Assembly: GCA_024655945.1 (NCBI GenBank)
Contig: JANLFK010000001.1
Location: forward strand, 62,001 to 126,000
Length of the DNA stretch: 64,000 bases
DNA from: a candidate division KSB1 bacterium
GTDB taxonomy: Bacteria > Zhuqueibacterota > Zhuqueibacteria > JANLFK01 > Oleimicrobiaceae
Reading direction: 5' to 3'
Below the pieces are notes generated by a model. The model was given only the letters and a program-made list of their open reading frames with translations. It was not told the origin of the DNA and ran no database searches. Shown one piece after another: positions 8,937-17,918 of this stretch. The first letter of the stretch is position 1. Every line of letters begins with the position of its first letter. Made by a program: the position numbers and the translations under genes.

Positions 8937-10184
8937 ATGATCGATGAATCTCAGCAGAAGCGGCTCCTGGAAAAGATACTGGCTAGCGAAGAATTCGCAA
9001 GCTCAAAAGTCCATCAGCAGCTTCTCACCTATCTCGTCGAGGCCACGAATGCGGGGACGCATCTGAAGGAAACCACCATCGCCATCGACGTATTTGGCAA
9101 GGACGCTCATTTCAACCCGGCTGAGGATGCAATCGTCAGGTCCCACGTATACACACTCAGGAAAAAGCTCGAGAAGTACTACTTGACCGAGGGGAGGGAG
9201 GAAAAGGTTCGCTTGCAGATCCCCAAGGGGAGCTACGAGGCACACTTTGTTTCAGAAGCGAGCGAACACCCCAGACCCAGCCCTTTGCGACGGCTGACAA
9301 GGGCGGCCTTGGCCTTGCTGGGCCTTGTCCTTCTGGGTCTGACAATTGCCCTGTGGAGCGATAGCCGCGCGCTGCGCAGAGAGCTCAAGGCCTACCGCCC
9401 CATCTCCCCAGACGACCCCATCTGGTTTGAATACGCCCACTCCAATCTGCCCGTCTTAGTTGCCGTGGGCGATCACTTTTTCTACACCGAGTATCGACGG
9501 GAGTACGGCAGAACAATCTACGTGCGCGACATCAACATCAATTCCGAGGAAGACCTGAAGGCGCTGCAAGCCCGTTATCCCACGCTCGAAGTGACAGACT
9601 ACCGTGAGAAGTACTACCCCCACCACAGCATCTGGAGTCTGCCGCCGGTGCTGAACGTGCTCTCCTCGTTCCGGCAGCGGCCTCTGCTAAAGAGCTCTTC
9701 GGACCTGAAGCCGGCCAATCTCGAGGAGTACAACATCATCTTTGTGGGAAGCATCAAGACTTTGGGCATTCTGCGGCACACCATTCTGACGGCCTCACAC
9801 TTTGACTACGTCATAATGCCCCACCGCATCATCCATCGTTCTCCTGGCTCGGACTCGATGCGCGTGTTCGAGAGCCCATTGGCATCGGAAGGGCCGAATG
9901 AGGACCTGGCCCTGATCCTCAAACTGCCCGGTCCCAAGAAGAATGCCATCCTCGTGGTGGCCTCGTTCGGGTCCCTGGGTGCCCCGGAGGCAGTGAAACA
10001 CCTGACCGAGCCTTCGAAGCTGGCCTTGCTCGAGGAAGTGCTGCGCAAGAAATGCGGCAAGGTGCCGCAATACTTCGAGCTCCTCTTGCGCGTGTCCGGT
10101 ATCGACAAGGTGGCATTCAGCGCCGAGGTGCTGGTCATGGGGGAACTCGAGCGCGAGGAGCCACGCGTCCTGCCGTTGGAGTAG
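8937..10184 (+). CDS. Membrane-anchored winged-helix transcriptional regulator
   Basis: 415 residues. Residues 1-105 match the winged-helix type with the pattern DVFGKDAHFNPAEDAIVRSH (51-70), an Arg-Lys-rich helix (VYTLRKKLEKYY) and QIPKGSYEAHF (94-104), known from N-terminal domains of acidobacterial and related TPR or WD40 regulators. Residues about 121-140 are a single membrane span (ALALLGLVLLGLTIALW). The remaining 270 residues should lie in the periplasm and have no family I recognise. The layout is that of ToxR/CadC-type one-component sensors that bind DNA from the membrane. It diverges from the TonB receptor operon, so it is likely to sense the sugar or its transport and control that operon. 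It is one of the few plus-strand genes here. GAGGAG lies 11 bases before ATG. Confidence 0.75.
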   Translation: MIDESQQKRLLEKILASEEFASSKVHQQLLTYLVEATNAGTHLKETTIAIDVFGKDAHFNPAEDAIVRSHVYTLRKKLEKYYLTEGREEKVRLQIPKGSYEAHFVSEASEHPRPSPLRRLTRAALALLGLVLLGLTIALWSDSRALRRELKAYRPISPDDPIWFEYAHSNLPVLVAVGDHFFYTEYRREYGRTIYVRDININSEEDLKALQARYPTLEVTDYREKYYPHHSIWSLPPVLNVLSSFRQRPLLKSSSDLKPANLEEYNIIFVGSIKTLGILRHTILTASHFDYVIMPHRIIHRSPGSDSMRVFESPLASEGPNEDLALILKLPGPKKNAILVVASFGSLGAPEAVKHLTEPSKLALLEEVLRKKCGKVPQYFELLLRVSGIDKVAFSAEVLVMGELEREEPRVLPLE

Positions 10185-10641
10185 CGGTCGCCTTGCGCAG
10201 TGACTCTCCGAGCGCCGCCGAGAGACCTGGCTTGCGCGCCATCCCGCCTCTCTGCAGCCCAATTCCTCCTGCTTGCACCCGAAGCCCCCTTGCCATTGAG
10301 GCAATGCGCCTTGCGCCCATTGTTGCTACGCCGCGATCTCCTTCCGTTTTCCGGCATGCGCTTGGGAACTGGCAAAGCCGACTGCAGCCCCGCAGCAAAT
10401 CAGGCCAGCGGCACCCGTCTTTGCCTGGCAACGTGGGGACGGTAAGCCTGCGCACTGCGACGGCCCACGGGTGGCGAGGCTGTAGCGGGACAGCATCGGC
10501 GCGCCGGCCCTCAGTGAGCACGCTTTTCAGGCATGGCGAGGCCGATAGCTGAAGCGCGCTGGTTCAATTCAGATTGAGGCCGAGTCAACGGAAATGCGCG
10601 GGGAAGTGACGTGCGCCGGAAAAGATGGCCCCGCTTCACAC
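10185..10641. other. 457-base gap between convergent regulator and TPR genes
   Basis: Both flanking genes end here. No gene, tRNA or repeat is recognised. CTCTC and GAGAG arms near 10206-10227 could form a weak hairpin after the regulator, without a T-run. Confidence 0.5.
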
Positions 10642-12018
10642 TCAAGCAGGTGTTCTGCCCAAGTCTGCCAAAAGCCGTTCGGCGCGCTCCTTCAATGGAC
10701 TGGCCACGCGCACGCTGAGAATGTGCTGCAGATGCTCCTGAGCCTTGGCGGGCGAACCCATGTCCCTGTAGGCAGCGGCAGCAAAGTAGTGGGCGAGCAA
10801 GTTGTTGCGGTTGTGGCGCAAGGCCTGCTCGAGGACTTCCGCAGCTTCCCGGAACCGCCCCAAGAGCACAAGGCACTTGCCCATCAACCCGAGCGTGGTG
10901 CTCTCAGATCGTCCGAGCTTGGCTGCGTGGGAGAGCGACTCATGTGCCCCTGCGGGATCCCCAAGGAGATCGCGGACGATTCCTTGTTTCTTGTGGTGGG
11001 ACCCTTCGTTTGGCTCGAGCTTAATGGCCTGCCCGCACGCCTCGTCGGCTTTCGCCAAATCGCCAAGGCGCATGTAGGCTGTTGCCAACAGGGACCAGGC
11101 ACGTGCGTCCTTGCGCTTCTTCTCGAGATAGCTCTCCAGCAGGCGCCTGGCGTTGTCGTAATCTCCCTCCACTAGTGCTCGGTAGCCGGAGGAGAAGAGC
11201 TCGTCTGTGCCCAGTGTGATCGGGCCGGATTGCTGGGGCACCGGCCTGCCGACCACGATCGAGTGCCGAGCCAAAGGTGCGAGGACGCCACTCTTGTCCA
11301 ATTCGACGACTTTTCTGAAGCAGTCGTTCGCCTTTCCAACGTCCCCAAGCGCCGAGTAGATTTTGGCCAAGCCAAAGTAGGCACGGGGCTCGTTCGGCTT
11401 GAGGGCCACTGCTCGCTCGTAGGTTGCGATGGCGTTGTCGTGCTCTCCCAGGATGCTCTGCGTTGCGGCAAGGTTTATGAGACCGGCCAAGTTGTCGGGC
11501 TCGAACTTCAGCCCTTCAGCAAAACAGCGCCGCGCGTCGGCAAACCTGCGCAGTTTGATGAACGCTCGCCCCAGCAAGAAGTAGGCGCGATGGTACACCG
11601 GACAGATGGCGAGCACTCGTTCCAGGGAGGAAATGGCGTTTTTGAAATCTCCCTGCTCGAACTGCGCAATGGAGAGGTTGAACCAGTAGTGCGGGTCATC
11701 CGGGTTTGTCTCACAGGCGAGTTTCCATTGCTGTGCCGCTTGCGCGAAACTCCGCTGCCGGGCAAGTTCCAGCGCCTTGCGATGATAGCTCTCTGCGACT
11801 GCATCGAAAGCTGGTGGCGCCCAGCGCAGCACCGCCCGTTCGCCTTCAACCGTGATCTTCAGTTCCCCCACCGTAAAGCGATACTGCCGGACGAGCGCCT
11901 CTTGAAAGGCAAGACGCCACTCCGGAGAGTCGAGCTCCGTACCCTCGTCGTAGATCATCCCCGCGTTTTGGGCGGTGATGGTGACCTGCACGATCTTCTG
12001 GCTGGGTATGGCGCTCAT
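10642..12018 (-). CDS. Tetratricopeptide-repeat protein, function unknown
   Basis: 458 residues, no signal peptide or membrane span. The first 75 residues (AQNAGMIYDEGTELDSPEWR...) are an unplaced domain. From about 76 to the end there are some nine to ten TPR units, recognisable by patterns such as HYWFNLSIAQFEQGDFKNAI, AYFLLGRAFIKLRRFADA, AYFGLAKIYSALGDVGKA and AWSLLATAYMRLGDLAKA, with a break of about 45 residues (VLAPLARHSIVVGRPVPQQS) between two repeat blocks. Such proteins are scaffolds for complexes. It lies downstream of tRNA-Arg; no neighbour tells its role. ATG at 12018 has GAGAG close upstream. Confidence 0.75.
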   Translation of the reverse strand: MSAIPSQKIVQVTITAQNAGMIYDEGTELDSPEWRLAFQEALVRQYRFTVGELKITVEGERAVLRWAPPAFDAVAESYHRKALELARQRSFAQAAQQWKLACETNPDDPHYWFNLSIAQFEQGDFKNAISSLERVLAICPVYHRAYFLLGRAFIKLRRFADARRCFAEGLKFEPDNLAGLINLAATQSILGEHDNAIATYERAVALKPNEPRAYFGLAKIYSALGDVGKANDCFRKVVELDKSGVLAPLARHSIVVGRPVPQQSGPITLGTDELFSSGYRALVEGDYDNARRLLESYLEKKRKDARAWSLLATAYMRLGDLAKADEACGQAIKLEPNEGSHHKKQGIVRDLLGDPAGAHESLSHAAKLGRSESTTLGLMGKCLVLLGRFREAAEVLEQALRHNRNNLLAHYFAAAAYRDMGSPAKAQEHLQHILSVRVASPLKERAERLLADLGRTPA

Positions 12019-12054
12019 CTCTCTGCCTGCGTGAGGTAGAAAGCGGGTCTATCT

Positions 12055-12076
12055 ACCCATCACCCGAGCGATGGGT
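12055..12076. terminator. Hairpin between tRNA-Arg and TPR gene
   Basis: ACCCATC and GATGGGT pair over an 8-base loop just downstream of tRNA-Arg (minus strand). There is no T-run after it, so it may be a processing or pausing hairpin and not a terminator. Confidence 0.3.
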
Positions 12077-12090
12077 GGCAAAGCCGTTAG

Positions 12091-12164
12091 TACGCCAGCC
12101 GGGACTTGAACCCGGAACCTTTGGCTCCGGAGGCCAACGCTCTGTCCAATTGAGCTACTGGCGC
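12091..12164 (-). tRNA. tRNA-Arg (anticodon CCG)
   Basis: Cloverleaf on the minus strand: acceptor GCGCCAG/CTGGCGT (first pair G-U), anticodon stem TTGGC/GCCAA with loop CTCCGGA, T arm GGTTCAAGTCC, discriminator A. CCA is not encoded. Confidence 0.93.
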
Positions 12165-12173
12165 ATCGGGCGG

Positions 12174-13061
12174 TCAGTGGCCGGCAATTGAAGCCTTGGC
12201 CGCCTTGAGGGTATTCTTCATGAGCATGGCGATGGTCATCGGCCCTACGCCTCCTGGCACCGGGGTGATGGCCGCCGCGATCTGCGACACCGCGGCGAAA
12301 TCCACATCGCCCACCAGTCGATACCCCTTGGGGCTCGAGGGATCCTCCACCCTGTTCACCCCGACGTCTATGACCACCGTTCCGGCGCGCACCATCTCCG
12401 CACGAATGGCGGATGGAGAGCCGATTGCCGCCACCAGGATATCCGCGGTCGTGGTCAGCTCCGCCAGGTTCCTTGTCCGGCTATGGCAGATGGTCACAGT
12501 GGCATTGGCGCCGGCGCGCTTCTGGGCGAGGAGAATCGCCAGAGGCAACCCAACTATCTGACTGCGCCCGACGATGACCACGTGTCGACACTCAGGGTCA
12601 TAGCCGGAGCGCAACAGCAACTCCTGGATGCCTGCAGGCGTGCACGGAACGAATGTATCCTCGCCGGAAACCAACCTGCCCCGATTCACAGGGTGGAAGC
12701 CATCCACGTCCATCGACGGCGGGATGGCTTCTATGATCACCTTCTCGTCGATACGGGCGGGCAACGGCAATTGCACCAAGAGCCCGTGTGCCCACCCCGC
12801 CTTGCACAACTCCTCGATGGTGCTGAGCAACTGGCTCTGCGTGGTGTGTGCCGGAAGGTGGACGGTCTCCGAGCGCATGCCAAGCTCTTCGCACGCCTTC
12901 CGCTTGCCGCGCACGTAGCTTGCGGAGGCGGGGTCATCGCCCACCAAGACGACGGCCAAGCCTGGTACCACACCTCGCGCGCGTAGGTCCGCCACCTCTG
13001 TGGCTACCTCTTGCATCACTTGTGCCGCAATGGCTTTGCCGTCAATTATCCTGGCGCTCAT
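12174..13061 (-). CDS. folD: Bifunctional methylenetetrahydrofolate dehydrogenase/cyclohydrolase FolD
   Basis: Converts 5,10-methylene-tetrahydrofolate to 10-formyl-tetrahydrofolate with NADP+ in the cytosol. 295 residues, the usual length. Visible family marks are SYVRGKRKACEELG (48-61, with the catalytic Lys), the substrate-contact stretch LLVQLPLPARI, the region MDVDGFHPVNRGRL, the nucleotide-binding VIVGRSQIVGLPLA and the C-terminal TPVPGGVGPMTIAML. It follows RNase Y by 47 bases and may end the operon that begins with the cell-division genes. The tRNA-Arg gene lies 9 bases after its stop. Confidence 0.95.
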   Translation of the reverse strand: MSARIIDGKAIAAQVMQEVATEVADLRARGVVPGLAVVLVGDDPASASYVRGKRKACEELGMRSETVHLPAHTTQSQLLSTIEELCKAGWAHGLLVQLPLPARIDEKVIIEAIPPSMDVDGFHPVNRGRLVSGEDTFVPCTPAGIQELLLRSGYDPECRHVVIVGRSQIVGLPLAILLAQKRAGANATVTICHSRTRNLAELTTTADILVAAIGSPSAIRAEMVRAGTVVIDVGVNRVEDPSSPKGYRLVGDVDFAAVSQIAAAITPVPGGVGPMTIAMLMKNTLKAAKASIAGH

Positions 13062-13108
13062 GTGGTTCTACTGGTCAGTGCGCTTCTTGTTCCAATGAGC
13101 CGAATGGG

Positions 13109-14674
13109 TCACTTTGCATAGTCCACCGCCCGGTACTCGCGAATGACGGTGACCTTGATCTGCCCTGGGTACTCCATTTCCGCCTGTATCTTCTGCGCGA
13201 TGTCGGAGGAGAGTTGTTCAGCCATGGCATCGCTGACCTTGTCGGGCTCCACCATCACCCTGATCTCTCTTCCTGCCTGGATGGCGTAGGCCCTGCCCAC
13301 ACCGCTAAAGGACTTGGCTACCTCCTCCAACTTCTCCAGTCGCTTCACATAGCTTTCCAACGACTCGCGCCGCGCACCAGGACGGGAGCTGGAGATGGCA
13401 TCGGCCGCCTGCACAAGAATTGCAATCGGCGAGGTAACCTCCACATCCTCGTGGTGGGCGGCGATGGCGTTGACCACTGCAGGGTTCTCGCCATACTTCT
13501 TCGCCAGCTCGACGCCGATCTGGGTGTGGGTGCCCTCGGTGTAGCGATCGATGGCCTTGCCGATGTCGTGCAGCAGACCTGCCCGTTTGGCAAGGTTAGC
13601 GTCCAGGCCGAGCTGGGCCGCCATCAACCCTGCCAGGTAGGAGACCTCGATGGCGTGCTGCAGGGCATTTTGGCCGTAGCTGGTGCGGTAGTGGAGCTTG
13701 CCAAGGAGCTTGACCAGCTCTGGGTGAAGGCCGTGCACCCCTGTCTCAAGCATTGCCTTCTCGCCCACCTGGGAAAGGCCCTCTTCCACTTCCTGGGCGG
13801 TTTTCTGCACCACCTCCTCGATGCGCGCCGGATGGATGCGCCCATCAGCGATGAGCTTCTCCAGGGCCAGCCGGGCGATTTCGCGGCGGAGCGGGTCGAA
13901 GCCTGAAAGGATAACCGCCTCAGGTGTGTCGTCGACGATGATCTCGATGCCGGTGGCCATCTCGAAGGCGCGGATGTTGCGTCCCTCGCGGCCGATGATG
14001 CGCCCTTTCATCTCGTCGTTGGGCAAATTGACCACCGACACGGTTGTCTCCACCGAGTGGTCAGCCGCAGAACGCTGGATGGCCTGCAGAACAATCTCTC
14101 GCGCCTCCCGGTTGGCATTTTGCCGCGCCTGGTCCTTGATCTCCTTGATCATCTGGGCGGCCTCGTGCCTGGCCTTCTCGAGAAGGTTGTCCATGAGGAG
14201 CTTCTTGGCTTCCTCGTGGGAAAGACCGGAGATCTTCTCCAGGCGGGCGTTCTGCTCCTCGATGAGGCGGTCCAGTTCCTCCTGGCGCTTCTGTACTGCT
14301 GCCGATTCCTGCTTCAGTTGCTGGCTGAGCTGTTCCAGGTCGCGCTCTTTCTTGTTCAGCAGGTCAGCCCGTTTGTCGAGGTTGAGCTCCCGGTTGGCGA
14401 GCTGCCGCTCGAGGTTCTGGAGCTCCACCCGCCGCGACTTGGTTTCGCTCTCAAACTCCTGTTTCATCCGAAGCCATTCGTCCTTGGCCTCGAGCAACTT
14501 TTCTTTCTTCAGGGCCTCGGCAGTTTTCTCGGCTTCGGAGATGATTTTCTCGGCCAGCTTCTCGGCGCTGGCAATCTTCCCCTGCCCGATCTTCTTGCTT
14601 GCGAACCACCCCGCCACAAAGGCCACCGCCGCACAGGCGATGGCAACTATTAACGTCGTCACTGCCATATCCAT
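13109..14674 (-). CDS. rny: Ribonuclease Y
   Basis: Membrane-bound endoribonuclease that starts mRNA decay. 521 residues from ATG at 14674 (or 14668, two codons on); AGGAGGT lies just before, and the further upstream frame lacks support. Residues about 4-22 are the membrane anchor, about 25-200 a long charged coiled coil ([20 protein letters not shown]...), then a KH domain with [15 protein letters not shown], then an HD domain with [13 protein letters not shown] and [10 protein letters not shown] as metal-binding sites. It lies between zapA and folD, the order found in several FCB-group genomes. Confidence 0.96.
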   Translation of the reverse strand: MDMAVTTLIVAIACAAVAFVAGWFASKKIGQGKIASAEKLAEKIISEAEKTAEALKKEKLLEAKDEWLRMKQEFESETKSRRVELQNLERQLANRELNLDKRADLLNKKERDLEQLSQQLKQESAAVQKRQEELDRLIEEQNARLEKISGLSHEEAKKLLMDNLLEKARHEAAQMIKEIKDQARQNANREAREIVLQAIQRSAADHSVETTVSVVNLPNDEMKGRIIGREGRNIRAFEMATGIEIIVDDTPEAVILSGFDPLRREIARLALEKLIADGRIHPARIEEVVQKTAQEVEEGLSQVGEKAMLETGVHGLHPELVKLLGKLHYRTSYGQNALQHAIEVSYLAGLMAAQLGLDANLAKRAGLLHDIGKAIDRYTEGTHTQIGVELAKKYGENPAVVNAIAAHHEDVEVTSPIAILVQAADAISSSRPGARRESLESYVKRLEKLEEVAKSFSGVGRAYAIQAGREIRVMVEPDKVSDAMAEQLSSDIAQKIQAEMEYPGQIKVTVIREYRAVDYAK

Positions 14675-14725
14675 TCCACCTCCTGTGGCCAACGAGCAGT
14701 CCGCTCCGTGCCACATCAGATTAGG

Positions 14726-14752
14726 CGCTCGCCCAACTGGTGAGGGCGAGTG
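14726..14752. terminator. Hairpin between zapA and rny
   Basis: CGCTCGCCC and GGGCGAGTG pair (nine pairs, one G-U) over the loop AACTGGTGA. No T-run follows on either strand, so it may be a stability or processing element in the zapA-rny transcript. Confidence 0.25.
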
Positions 14753-14797
14753 GCCCGCACTCGAACCATCTATGAGGGGGGCGTGACGACCAGTAGC

Positions 14798-15160
14798 CTA
14801 AGCGCCGCAATCGCCTGACGGCTCACGTGGACTGGTACTTGTGTGCTCTCCGGATGTAGCTACCGACTGTTCTCCCAACACTGCGGCCAGCTCTTCAGAA
14901 AGCCTCTGTACCCGTTCTTCGTAGTCTTGGATGGGACGCTCTTTGCTTTCGCGTTCACGGAAGAGTTCGTCAGCAATATTCAGGGCGGCCAGAATCGCCA
15001 CCTTGAGGACGGGCCGACCAGCGGCTGCCTCGTCCACCTCGCGCATCTTCCGGTCAACGTAGCGGGCCACGCGCAGGATGTACTCAGGATCTGTGGTCCC
15101 GCGAACTGGATAGTCGGTCCCGAAGATATTGACCTTAAGAACGGTATACTCGCCCGCCAT
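14798..15160 (-). CDS. zapA: Cell division protein ZapA
   Basis: Binds FtsZ and bundles protofilaments at the division site. 120 residues. The N-terminal domain has VLKVNIFGTDYPVRGTTDPE and YILRVARYVDRKMREV, followed by the family stretch VLKVAILAALNIADELFRE and a C-terminal coiled coil (about 70-100). The last 20 residues are Ser/Thr/Pro-rich. AAGG precedes the ATG. Together with the coiled-coil gene just upstream it makes a Zap pair, and RNase Y follows. Confidence 0.9.
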   Translation of the reverse strand: MAGEYTVLKVNIFGTDYPVRGTTDPEYILRVARYVDRKMREVDEAAAGRPVLKVAILAALNIADELFRERESKERPIQDYEERVQRLSEELAAVLGEQSVATSGEHTSTSPREPSGDCGA

Positions 15161-15226
15161 GGCGTGCGTTTGCCTTAGTTGCTACCAGCAGTCTCCCCCC
15201 AACCTTACCCCCGCATCCCCCGGCAA

Positions 15227-15499
15227 TCAGCCAGTTTGTTCTCTTTGAAGCCGCTGCAAAAGGTGGCGAATGCGCGCGCGCACCTCCTCCAGCACCTCCA
15301 TCCCCTCTGCGTGCCCATCGGCACTTGCATCCGGTCGCGGAGCGCGCAGCGCAGCATGCTCAGCTTGCACACGCTCCAGCTCCTCTAAGAGGCGGCTGTT
15401 CTGTGCGCGCAGCTGTCGGTTCTCTTCACGAAGGCGCCGAATGAGGTCCACTGCCGCACGTACACGCGATTCGAGCTTCTCAAGTTCCGTGAAATCCAT
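15227..15499 (-). CDS. ZapB-like coiled-coil division protein
   Basis: 90 residues, nearly all heptad-patterned: LEKLESRVRAAVDLIRRLRE, ENRQLRAQNSRLLEELERVQ and EEVRARIRHLLQRLQ, with a short Ala/Pro/Asp-rich break at about 53-66. This is the make-up of ZapB or of short septum-associated coiled coils. GGGGAG lies 2-3 bases before ATG at 15499. It sits between pheT (15 bases) and zapA (66 bases), which supports the division role; sequence alone would only say coiled coil. Confidence 0.65.
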   Translation of the reverse strand: MDFTELEKLESRVRAAVDLIRRLREENRQLRAQNSRLLEELERVQAEHAALRAPRPDASADGHAEGMEVLEEVRARIRHLLQRLQREQTG

Positions 15500-15514
15500 G
15501 GCTCCCCGTTGCCG

Positions 15515-17896
15515 TCAAGACCTCAGCACAGCGCCCGTCTGCGCGCGCAGCCCCTCGATGATCCTTCGCATCGCCTCGTCCACCTCGACGTCCCGTAGAG
15601 TTCTGGTCTCGTCCTGAAATACCAAGGAGAACGTGAGGCTCTTCTTCCCCTGCGGTATCTGCTTGCCCGCGTAGAGGTCGACAACCTGCACTCCCCGAAG
15701 GAACGTGCCGCCAGATTCGCGAATAGCCCTTACCAAGTCCTCGGCGGGCACATGCTGGTCAACCACTACCGAAAGGTCACGCGGCGCGTAAGGGAACTTT
15801 GGTACTGGCCGGTACACCACTGGAGTCAGTGCATGAGCGGCCACCGTGGGGAGATGCACTTCAGCAACGAACACTTCGCCTCGCTCGATGTCGAAGGCCC
15901 TCAACACCTCCTCACGAACTGCCCCAAATCGCGCCACGACCTCCTTGTTAATGCATACCTCCAGACCGCCCCTACTGCAGACTTGCCAGTTGCCAGGCGC
16001 AAACTCGGCCGTAGGGAGACGCCAGGTTTCGAAGAGCACCGATAGCTGGCCCTTCGCGTCAAAGAGGTTCGCCTCCCTGTGCTCCCCTGCCCAGGAGCGG
16101 GGGCGGACAAGGCCAACCAGAACCATGCCCAAAGCCTTCCATTCTCGGTAGCCATCGCCGGTTGCGCCGAAGCAGCGCCCAATCTCAAAGGCCCTGACGC
16201 TTGTGACGCCCCGGTTCAGGTTATGGGCAACCACTTGCAGAAGGCCGGGAATCATACTCGGCCGCAAGGCTGCATACTCTTCGTTGAGTGGATTCTTGAG
16301 CCGCACCAGCTGCTGCTCGTCAGCGAAGTGGAGCGCCTGCCGCGGACTCAGCAGGCTGATGGTGCACGCTTCGTAGTACCCCAGATCAATCAAGCACTCC
16401 CGCCCCTTCTCCACCACAGCATCGGCAATGACCTGCGGACGGGAACAGTCTACGGGCGCTGTCACTCGCGCCGGGATGCGGTCGTAGCTCCAGACCCTGG
16501 CGACCTCCTCAATGAGGTCGATCTCGCGCTCCAGGTCAGGCCGGAACGTGGGCACCTGCACATACAGCGACTGGCCTTTGGCCTCAACCTCGGCACCGAG
16601 ACCGGAGAGAATTGAGGCACACTCCTGAAGCGGTATCTCGGCGCCGAGCACCTGGCGCACGCGGGGAACGCGAAGTTGGAGTTTGCGAGGCTCTATCGGA
16701 GTCGGGTAAACGTCCACTGCACCTCGGGCCACGGTTGCGCCGCACAGCTCTGCCATCAACTGCGCCGCGCGATCGGAGGCGTAAAGAACGCCGTTGGGAT
16801 CGACTCCGCGTTCGAAGCGCTGGGAAGACTCCGTGGAGATACCCAATGCCTTGGAGGTGCGCCGAATACTCTGCGGGGTGAAGTAGGCGCTCTCCAAAAG
16901 CACGCGCGCAGTCCGGTCGCTCACCTCGGAGTTCAATCCGCCCATGACTCCCGCGATCGCCACCGGCTTGACCCCATCGCAGATGAGCAATGTGTCTTCG
17001 CGCAGCTGGTGCAGCCTGCCGTCGAGGGTGATGAACTCCTCCCCACTGCGGGCGCGGCGCACTTCGATCCGCTCCTTTTCCAACAGGTCGTAGTCGAAGG
17101 CGTGGAGTGGTTGGCCGGTCTCTACCATCACATAGTTGGTGATGTCGACGATGTTGTTTATGGAGCGCATGCCGACACTGTGCAGGCGGGCAGCAAGCCA
17201 CCACGGCGATGGACCTGGCTTCACATTGTCGATGAATCGCGCCGAGTAGCGAGGGCAATTCTCCAAGTCCCTGACGTCAATGGCTATTCTCTCCTCGGTG
17301 GCCTTTTCTCCCTCAGCGACGTGAACGGCCGGCACGGTGAGCGGCAGACGATACTTTGCCGCCAGCTCGCGTGCCACACCGATCGCCGAGAGGCAATCCG
17401 GCCGATTGGGAGTGACGTTGAGCTCAAAGACACAGTCTTCCGTTGGCACCACCTGTGCCAGGCCTTGCCCAACTCGCACATCGTCCCCCAAGGTCATGAT
17501 AAGGTCGCCCCGTTCGCTCAGGCCGAGCTCTTGTTCCGAGCAGATCATGCCTTGGGAGACAGTATCGCCGAACTCCCTCGCCGCAATGCGCGCGCCACCC
17601 GGCAGGGTCGCCCCGGGCAGTGCCACCGCCACCAGCAGGCCTGGCCTCACATTTGGTGCGCCGCACACCACGGTTACGCTCGTAGTGCCCACCGCGACTG
17701 CACACTTTTTCAGCGCAGGTGACCCGTTCAGCGGCTCAACCCTCTCCACCTTGCCCACCACGACGTGCGCAAGGTCGCGCCGCACCGGCAGCAGCGCTTC
17801 CACCTCGATACCTAACTGCGTTAAAGTCGCTGCTGCCTCCTCTGGAGAGACGGGCAGCGGCACATAGTCCTTAAGCCATGTGTAGGTAACTTTCAC
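15515..17896 (-). CDS. pheT: Phenylalanyl-tRNA synthetase beta subunit
   Basis: Beta subunit of the alpha2-beta2 enzyme that charges tRNA-Phe. 793 residues if it begins with GTG at 17896 (GTGAAAGTTACCTACACATGG, protein MKVTYTWLKDYV); this start lies 22 bases after the pheS stop and gives the usual length. A longer frame reaching 18142 overlaps pheS and is not used. Domains in order: N-terminal piece, OB/EMAP-like tRNA-binding domain (VVVGKVERVEPLNG to about 150), B3/4 editing region, B5 domain, the catalytic-like core and a C-terminal FDX-ACB domain (VPKFPYAPRDLSVVVDQHVP onward). No good ribosome site precedes the GTG, consistent with coupling to pheS. Confidence 0.95.
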   Translation of the reverse strand: MKVTYTWLKDYVPLPVSPEEAAATLTQLGIEVEALLPVRRDLAHVVVGKVERVEPLNGSPALKKCAVAVGTTSVTVVCGAPNVRPGLLVAVALPGATLPGGARIAAREFGDTVSQGMICSEQELGLSERGDLIMTLGDDVRVGQGLAQVVPTEDCVFELNVTPNRPDCLSAIGVARELAAKYRLPLTVPAVHVAEGEKATEERIAIDVRDLENCPRYSARFIDNVKPGPSPWWLAARLHSVGMRSINNIVDITNYVMVETGQPLHAFDYDLLEKERIEVRRARSGEEFITLDGRLHQLREDTLLICDGVKPVAIAGVMGGLNSEVSDRTARVLLESAYFTPQSIRRTSKALGISTESSQRFERGVDPNGVLYASDRAAQLMAELCGATVARGAVDVYPTPIEPRKLQLRVPRVRQVLGAEIPLQECASILSGLGAEVEAKGQSLYVQVPTFRPDLEREIDLIEEVARVWSYDRIPARVTAPVDCSRPQVIADAVVEKGRECLIDLGYYEACTISLLSPRQALHFADEQQLVRLKNPLNEEYAALRPSMIPGLLQVVAHNLNRGVTSVRAFEIGRCFGATGDGYREWKALGMVLVGLVRPRSWAGEHREANLFDAKGQLSVLFETWRLPTAEFAPGNWQVCSRGGLEVCINKEVVARFGAVREEVLRAFDIERGEVFVAEVHLPTVAAHALTPVVYRPVPKFPYAPRDLSVVVDQHVPAEDLVRAIRESGGTFLRGVQVVDLYAGKQIPQGKKSLTFSLVFQDETRTLRDVEVDEAMRRIIEGLRAQTGAVLRS

Positions 17897-17918
17897 GAGA
17901 GCACAGCCAGAGTCTGGT

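Noticed and set aside
14675-14797. 6S RNA next to zapA
   Set aside because: The gap is only about 120 bases, holds one short hairpin and lacks the long closed-bubble structure.
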